A stretch of DNA of 62,000 nucleotides, taken from NCBI GenBank assembly GCA_012295275.1, contig CM022671.1, positions 5,544,065 through 5,606,064 on the forward strand, in the 5' to 3' direction. Positions 55,851-62,000 of the stretch are shown piece after piece; position 1 is the stretch's first letter, and every line of letters begins with the position of its first letter. This DNA comes from Chrysomallon squamiferum. Its lineage: Eukaryota > Mollusca > Gastropoda > Neomphalida > Peltospiridae. The notes beneath the pieces were generated by a model that saw nothing but the letters and a program-made list of their open reading frames with translations, did no database searches and had not been told where the DNA came from. Position numbers and translations under genes: made by a program.

Positions 55851-56246
55851 AACAATCTGTATCACTTTTTGATGTTATCTACTCTTCAGTCACAAGTGCA
55901 CGCACACACGTACCCACACGCACACACACACAGGTGCACATACACACATCACCTTCTATTGCACGTCTTTAGCATTTCGGTTTTGCTAACAATATAAAAA
56001 TTAATTAAATTTATCGTCATCAATTACCAAGAAGCCTCGTCATTAATAAACACTTTTTATATTTGTTAATTTTCTCACAAAACAGCACCCACAAATATGT
56101 GCACTATTATTACAAAAACGTGAAGAAATTTACTTGTATCATGAGAAAAATGTAACATGATTATTTCGACACGAGGTTTAATAAATTAAGAGGCTAGACA
56201 ATGCATTGCTTATTAATAATAGTTATTGCTTTATAACACAAAATAC

Positions 56247-56355
56247 GCTAATTACGTAACACATCATTGCTAATTACGCAAAACGTCACTGCTAATTACG
56301 TAATACATCACTGATAATTATGTAATACGTCATTGCTAAATACGTAAGATGTGCC
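56247..56355. repeat. 22-bp minisatellite of bZIP-like sites
   Basis: Five head-to-tail units begin at 56247, 56269, 56291, 56313 and 56335. The consensus is GCTAATTACGTAATACATCA(C/T)T. Each unit centres on TTACGTAA or a one-base variant (TTACGCAA, TTATGTAA, ATACGTAA), the palindrome bound by PAR/NFIL3-type bZIP factors. Two units also carry ACGTCA, a CRE half-site. Confidence 0.85.
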
Positions 56356-56454
56356 AAGTTTATTAAATTTATTTTTCTTTGCGTTATCTTTACTATTTGT
56401 TTTCTAAAGTGTCTTTAAATTGCCAATGCAAGTGATGTAGGTTGGACAGATTTT

Positions 56455-56775
56455 GTAGTATAGTGTAATAGTAGTAGTTGTAATTATTGTAATATTTGTA
56501 ATAATACTGTTGCTAGCTATTGCTGAACTACTAGTAAATGCTGTTGTGATCATAACAGTAGTACCAGTAGTAGTAGTAGTAGCAGAAATACCAACAGCAG
56601 CAGCAGCAGCATTTGTAGTAATAGCAGTAGTAGCTGGGGCGTTTGTAGTAATAGTTGCAGTAGTGGTGATTGTAAGTAGTAAGACAGGACAGTAGTATGG
56701 CACAGTAATAGTAGTAGCAGCAGAGTAATACTGAACTGACTGTAAATCACGAGAGCAACAGCAACAGCAACAGCA
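56455..56775. repeat. Degenerate AGT/GTA array
   Basis: About 300 bp of AGT, AGC and TGT triplets, ending with AGCAAC units near 56753-56780. Thr/Ala-rich frames are artefacts. Confidence 0.9.
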
Positions 56776-56779
56776 AAAA

Positions 56780-56842
56780 CAGCTTAATATGTTGAATTGT
56801 AACCAAACTTTGCTGTTTCTTAATTATTTAATTATTTATTCT

Positions 56843-56882
<40 letters not shown>

Positions 56883-57016
56883 CTTGTTTGTTTGTTTGAC
56901 TGGCTGGTCATTGTTTTGTCAAACTATATTACTGTTCTAATCTTATCAGTTGTTAAACACACTAAAATACAATAAAAATAACCATATAAAAAGTAAATAA
57001 ATAAATAAATAAATAA

Positions 57017-57078
<62 letters not shown>

Positions 57079-57419
57079 AAATAATAATAATGGTAGTAAT
57101 AATATTAATAGTAATAGTTATGATAATGATGATGATGATGATGATAACTGAAGCTGTTTTTCTTTCTTTCTTACTTTTATTCTTTCTTTCTTTCTTTTAT
57201 TTATTTATTTATTTTATAGCTTATTATTTAATATAATTGTATGACGGTCGTGTAGGAAACAAATTGTTCACGTATACCACATACTCACATAGCTAATTGT
57301 CTTCGAGATATAACTTGCAGAGCAATTGCTGGAACGAGATATTATTCAAAGGATGATCCGAGAGCATGTGGTTTTACCATTTAACACACATCACGTGATG
57401 AACTAAACCACGAAAACCA

Positions 57420-57468
<49 letters not shown>

Positions 57469-57560
57469 CTCTTTCTCTCTCTATCATCTCTACAACTAAC
57501 ATCAATTAAGTCTCAATAATATATATATATATATATATAAAAAAAAAGAGAGAGAGAAAA
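56780..57560. other. Microsatellite cluster
   Basis: ATTT at 56845-56900, AAAT and TAA at 56992-57075, ATG triplets to 57150, TTTC at 57162-57200, (CT)n at 57422-57464 and TA at 57520-57538, with unique sequence at 57235-57420. Confidence 0.8.
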
Positions 57561-57564
57561 AAAT

Positions 57565-58010
57565 CTTTGTGAGGTGGAGAGAGATGTCGACGCGAGTGAA
57601 CGAGAAACCTGGTATAAATGGTAATAATTGATTCTTTGATTTCAAAGTCCTTTATGGCAAAAAATAAATCAATATGCACAAAGCAGGTAATAATTTACCG
57701 TAATTGCGAGCCCGAATTTCGTCAGTGTGGCCAGACGGCAACTTCAAAATGTGAAGATTATGGCTATGGCCAATCGTCCATTTCAGCCGGATATGGCGTC
57801 ATTAACGGTCTGAGTAGTTCCGGAAGAGTTCCTACTAGATTGATTCTGACTCCAAGGAAAATCGATAGGTGGCGCTGTTGCGGAGGGGATGTCGTTTTGA
57901 ATGGTGGGTAGTAAATGAACTGCTGCCGCGATGGGGAGCTGCTGTGGGATCGATTCTGTTTATTGCTGAGAAAGCGAGTGAGGAGAAATACTAGCAGAAA
58001 TGTTGTGAGG
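57565..58010. promoter_or_regulatory. Unique GC-richer block with a 97-codon frame
   Basis: Repeat-free sequence with several CpGs. The plus-strand frame 57618-57911 includes a Cys-containing stretch and GGTGGCGCTGTTG, but no family was recognised and no splice sites clearly frame it. It could be regulatory DNA or an unknown transcript. Confidence 0.22.
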
Positions 58011-58545
58011 TTTTTATTTTTGATTAATTTCTTGAAAAAATAAAAAATAAATAAAAATAAAAGAAGAAGAAGGAGAGTAAATCGGGCTGTTCTTTTAATC
58101 TCCCCGTATTTTGTGTTTTTTTTTTTTCGTCTTTCAAAAAAAAAAAAACATTATGAATTATAATAAAAATAATAATAAAATAAAATTAAATTACATTTAA
58201 AAAAAATAAATTAAATTAAATAAAATTAAATTAAATTAAATAAAATTAAATTAAAAATAAAATAATAAAAATAAATAAAACCAAGTAAAAGATAGAAAAT
58301 TAAAATATTTAAAGTAGAATATTTATTTATTTATTTATTTATTTATTTATTTCATTTTTATTTATTATTATTTTTTTAATCATTTTAAAACCTGAGGTTT
58401 ATTTTCTAAATCGTAACATAAAGATTTATTTTCTCATTTTTCTTCTATCCAATGATTTCTTAATCACTCTTTTATGAATAATTTAACGCTATTTGCTAAC
58501 AACCATTACTCTCTCTCTCTCTCTGTGCCTTGTATATAAATCAAT
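58011..58545. repeat. A-rich and ATTT repeats
   Basis: Poly(A), AAATT repeats (58185-58290) and ATTT repeats (58319-58355), then a short CT run at 58510-58524. Confidence 0.85.
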
Positions 58546-58549
58546 TACT

Positions 58550-58965
58550 GTTGCCACTAAAGATAAGCCTGAACAGTTTCCTAATATTCAAAAAATCAGA
58601 TATTATTTACACCCACCAAAACCAATAACAGCTGGGAATCTCGCCACCTGTCACGTGTCACCAAATCCAAAACGAGGCGGCGGCCATACTGTCTCAGTCC
58701 ATTACTCGCGTTTGTAGAGATTAGTTTCGCAAGGTGGTAGCACTAATAAACAAAATATTGAAAGCAATTATCTACGCAGATTAGCAAATGTCCGTGTTCC
58801 CCAGTCACGTGACGTTGTTGAGTAAACACCCAGAGACGGGGAGACGCCTGCACCGGCCGTGATCCACGAAAACCTCGTTTTGATTTGTTTGTCAGATACG
58901 GGACACGTAACTGTGTCACACTTCTGCGAATAACAGTAATTTGATTTCTGTTTTGAATGCTACGA
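58550..58965. promoter_or_regulatory. Unique block with E-boxes and a GGCGGCGGCCAT motif
   Basis: It contains CACCTG, CACGTG (twice), GGCGGCGGCCATACTG (YY1-like) and CACCGGCC within 400 bp. Possibly regulatory; no transcript is evident. Confidence 0.22.
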
Positions 58966-59169
58966 ATAGTGTATAAAAGATGCTTTATTTATGTATTAAC
59001 GTGCATGCATGCATACGTAGAAATACGCCGACACCGAAACAAACACTAACATTCACATTTGATTAATATATTTCAAATCTACGTACGAGATATACATACG
59101 TACTCGTATGATATATATACATATATATGCATCATATACAGATACATATATACGTACAGACATACACAA

Positions 59170-59295
59170 AAAGCCATAGTGCGGGCGAATGGGTGTTAAA
59201 CGTTCGAGTCTCGTCAGCGGCATTTAACTTTTTTGAGCTCGTGATGGGACTTCGTCCTCCTGAGCCAATGATTTTGTACAGTCTAATCGGAGAAT
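59170..59295 (+). repeat. tRNA-like SINE remnant
   Basis: GTTCGAGTCTCGTC at about 59200 closely fits a tRNA B box, preceded by GCGGGCGAATGGGTG near the expected A-box position. About 90 bp of non-repetitive tail follows. There is no full cloverleaf. Confidence 0.4.
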
Positions 59296-59489
59296 ATTAA
59301 ACATACATACATACAGACAGACAGACAGACATACATATCCACACATATGATTAACACTGGCGTGGAAAAGGGACTTGGGAAAATTCGTTACAGCTCGAGC
59401 TTGCAGTCACGTGACATACTGTGTTTTTCCAGTCAACGTATATCAATTTCCTATTAACCCCAATTGGCGAGAAATGATAAGGAAATTAA

Positions 59490-59835
59490 CTTCATATTTT
59501 TAAGTGCTCTTTTTGCAAAGTGGCACATTTAGTGCAATTTGGTGCCCTGCTAGTGATATCACTTTTCATTTTCATTGTGGGCTGAAAACGAGAACGCAAA
59601 CTCATCACTTCAGCTGAATGGTTCGCTAACAGCGTCAAAGTGGCTCTGAAATAATGACCGGGGAAGACAGTTCTTTGAAAATAGGTTTTCTTTCCCCCGT
59701 TTTGAAAAAAATATAATACTAAGCATTCAGGTAATGATTTACACCTTAAACATAAACACTGTGAACCAGGCTTTTGGTTTGTCCAGTCATTCGTGAGGCT
59801 ACAGCGTACGCATGCGCAAGACACGCTAGCTGGTG
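59490..59835. other. Unique block with a 110-codon minus-strand frame and an NRF1-like site
   Basis: The frame 59824-59492 (minus) has Cys and His residues but no recognised domain. TTGCGCATGCGTAC at about 59809-59822 is an NRF1-type palindrome at its upstream edge. It may be a remnant of a repeat or a small transcript; evidence is weak. Confidence 0.2.
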
Positions 59836-59969
59836 ATTGGTGTAGTTAATAATAATCGTACAGTTTATCATGGACTATATGTTATGTGATACTGTTTACG
59901 AAACAAATGAGAAAAATATACCTAATTATCGATATTTCTTTCTGGTCCAGTTTGTATTTGTAGCATCGT

Positions 59970-60180
59970 TGCAAATACTACTACTACTCTTATAACAAAT
60001 ACCACTAAAACTACTAGTGTTACTACTACAACAACTGCTATTACCAGTATACTACTGCAGCTGCTACTAAAATTTGGACAACTACTAATAGTACTATTAC
60101 TACTGCTATTACTGCTAACGTTACTTAAGCTACTATTAGTACAGTTACTACTACTTTGCATCTGTACTACTGTTAGACAC
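59970..60180. repeat. Degenerate ACT/TAC array
   Basis: About 210 bp of ACT, ATT, GCT and ACA triplets. Confidence 0.88.
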
Positions 60181-61685
60181 AGATATACACTCTATTATTA
60201 TAGACTAAAATATTAAGATAAAAAAAACGGACAAACAGACGGACGTTCAATTAACAATGCTTATAGACAAAAAACGGACAGTCAGATATACAAAAAGATA
60301 GACAGGCAACCAACCATAAACAGAAGTTCACAGATAAATAAATAAATAGACTGAAAGACAGAAAGACAAAGAAACAGTTTGATAAACAGACTGCAAGAGA
60401 GACAAACTGATAGGTCAGACAGACAGGTCAACAGACAGGTCAACAGACAGGTCAACAGACAAACACAGAGAGACTCGTATTTTCCTTTTACTAATCCAGA
60501 AACGTCTTTGTTTTCATTTTCTAATTAACAAAGACAGACAAACCGATATATGTACAAAAATATATTTGTAATAGAGTAAGCCAGACCGACAGACAATTCC
60601 ACATACCGACATTCTCACGTTAAAAAAAAACGATTATATTTTCATCTTCAAAGTAACAAAGAGATGGTCATCTTTCTGTGAATTAGAGAAAAATGAAAAA
60701 CTAGTCGAATATTTCAAAGACACAGAATATCGTGCCTTGGAAAGACTGCATTGTGTAATTTCAAACTGCATATCCACAAGTTTGTATGATGTGCTGTATA
60801 AATTTGTTGAAATAAGCGTTACAAGAATATAGACATTTGTATAGGTATAGTTTGCCTAAGTGTATGCGTGTGTGTATGTGTTTAGGTATGTTTATGTGCG
60901 AGTGTGTGTATTTTTATGTTTTGTGTTTATAGAATTGTTATGTTTATATATGTGAGTATGTTAGTATGGATGTTAATATTTGTCTGTATGTATGTATATT
61001 TGTAAATAATTATGTTTGTGTACATGTGTATCATTGTATGTATGTACGTATGTATATGTGTTTATGTATGCGTCTGTTTATTAGTAGGCACGGATGGATG
61101 GATGCTTAGATCTATGGATGCTTGTATTTATATTAAAAATATATTTAAAAAATCAGTCATTAATTTGAAGAGTTTTTATAAGAACAAATGACTGATTCGT
61201 TTCATATTCAAAACAATGTTAAAAACTTTAAAAAATGAGAATGCAATCCACAAGAACTCCGGTTTCGATCCTAGTATCTACTGGTCTTAACCACTTCCTA
61301 TCTGAAATCTAGTTTTTCTACAACGTTATTGGAAAACATAACCATAAAATACATCACACATCTCTACTCCACTATCCTGCTTCGTACAACAAAATAACTC
61401 AATAATAATATGCATATCGTCGCATAGCTGTAAAGTAATAATAAAAAAAAATGATATTAAATATTCCATTTTCCAGTGGCGATAGAAATTTATATTGATT
61501 TTGAGATCAAACCGAGGCAATCGACTAATTGTATTTCAATTTCCGCCAGGTATCGCAAATTAACATCGGATATTTCAATTAAATATTTTATGACTATCGA
61601 TACTGATTACTGAGGCCTGTCCCGTGATAAAATGTGTTTTATTTGATGTTAGCACAAAATCACAGCAGGAGGGATAGTTGTATAT
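60181..61685. other. Short-motif repeats and AT-rich sequence
   Basis: ACAGAC/AGACAG-rich sequence lies at 60230-60475, including GGTCAACAGACA three times near 60425-60465. TATG/TGTG repeats are at 60840-61080. A minus-strand tRNA-like fragment lies at about 61249-61300 (AGTGGTTAAGACC, then GGATCGAAACC). No gene. Confidence 0.5.
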
Positions 61686-61689
61686 GAAT

Positions 61690-61749
61690 TATAATAAATA
61701 AATAATATAAATAAATAAATAAATAAGTAAGTAAGTAAATAAAATAAAA

Positions 61750-61824
<75 letters not shown>

Positions 61825-61937
61825 AATAAAATAAAATAAAATAAATAAATAAATAAATAAATAAATAAAATGAAGTAAAACAAAATAACATAAAATAAAA
61901 TAAAATAAAATAAAATAAAATAAAATAAAATAAAATA
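61690..61937. repeat. (AAAT)n and (AAAAT)n array
   Basis: About 250 bp of AAAT and AAAAT units; the apparent Phe/Tyr/Leu membrane-like frames are artefacts. Confidence 0.97.
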
Positions 61938-62000
61938 TACAAACAGATAGCCAAAAAAAACAACTAAAGAAATATCAACATCATATTCATCGTCATTAGC

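Overview
This is eukaryotic genomic DNA: AT-rich, intron-rich and packed with simple repeats. It most likely comes from a lophotrochozoan invertebrate, probably a mollusc. That is inferred from the invertebrate-type transporter sequence, the secreted VWA protein and the overall texture; no species-level marker was recognised. Two protein-coding genes can be assembled from the sequence, both on the minus strand. No bacterial-type feature (operon, CRISPR array, phage) is present.

Gene 1 (positions 5062 down to 1, continuing off the window) encodes a secreted protein with von Willebrand factor A (VWA) domains. A 17-codon signal-peptide exon and a 22-nt micro-exon lead into one large exon carrying a complete VWA domain with an intact metal site. 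Three tandem micro-exons of 45, 45 and 42 nt follow, all in the same phase and all encoding related Gln-rich linker peptides. A second VWA-like domain with a degenerate metal site then begins and runs into the window edge. A 447-bp hAT-type MITE with a perfect 8-bp target duplication lies in the intron after the first VWA exon.

Gene 2 (33390 down to 11898) is a full SLC6 monoamine transporter in 14 coding exons. All splice junctions are GT-AG and all phases match. Substrate-site residues and long stretches resemble insect dopamine transporter (DAT) more than serotonin transporter. The deduced protein is 648 residues if one extra base in exon 6 is disregarded; as printed, that base causes a frameshift and a stop codon at the end of the exon. 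The start exon begins with an acceptor site, so at least one non-coding 5' exon lies upstream; one candidate is at 37524-37588.

The 6.8 kb between the genes holds microsatellites and two degenerate minisatellites. From 33.4 to 62 kb no protein-coding gene was recognised. That part alternates long microsatellites, unusually long degenerate ACT/AGT trinucleotide arrays, minisatellites, tRNA-like SINE remnants and several unique, CpG-containing blocks that could be regulatory. The two genes show no obvious functional link: DAT clears extracellular dopamine at neurons, while the VWA protein looks like an extracellular matrix component.
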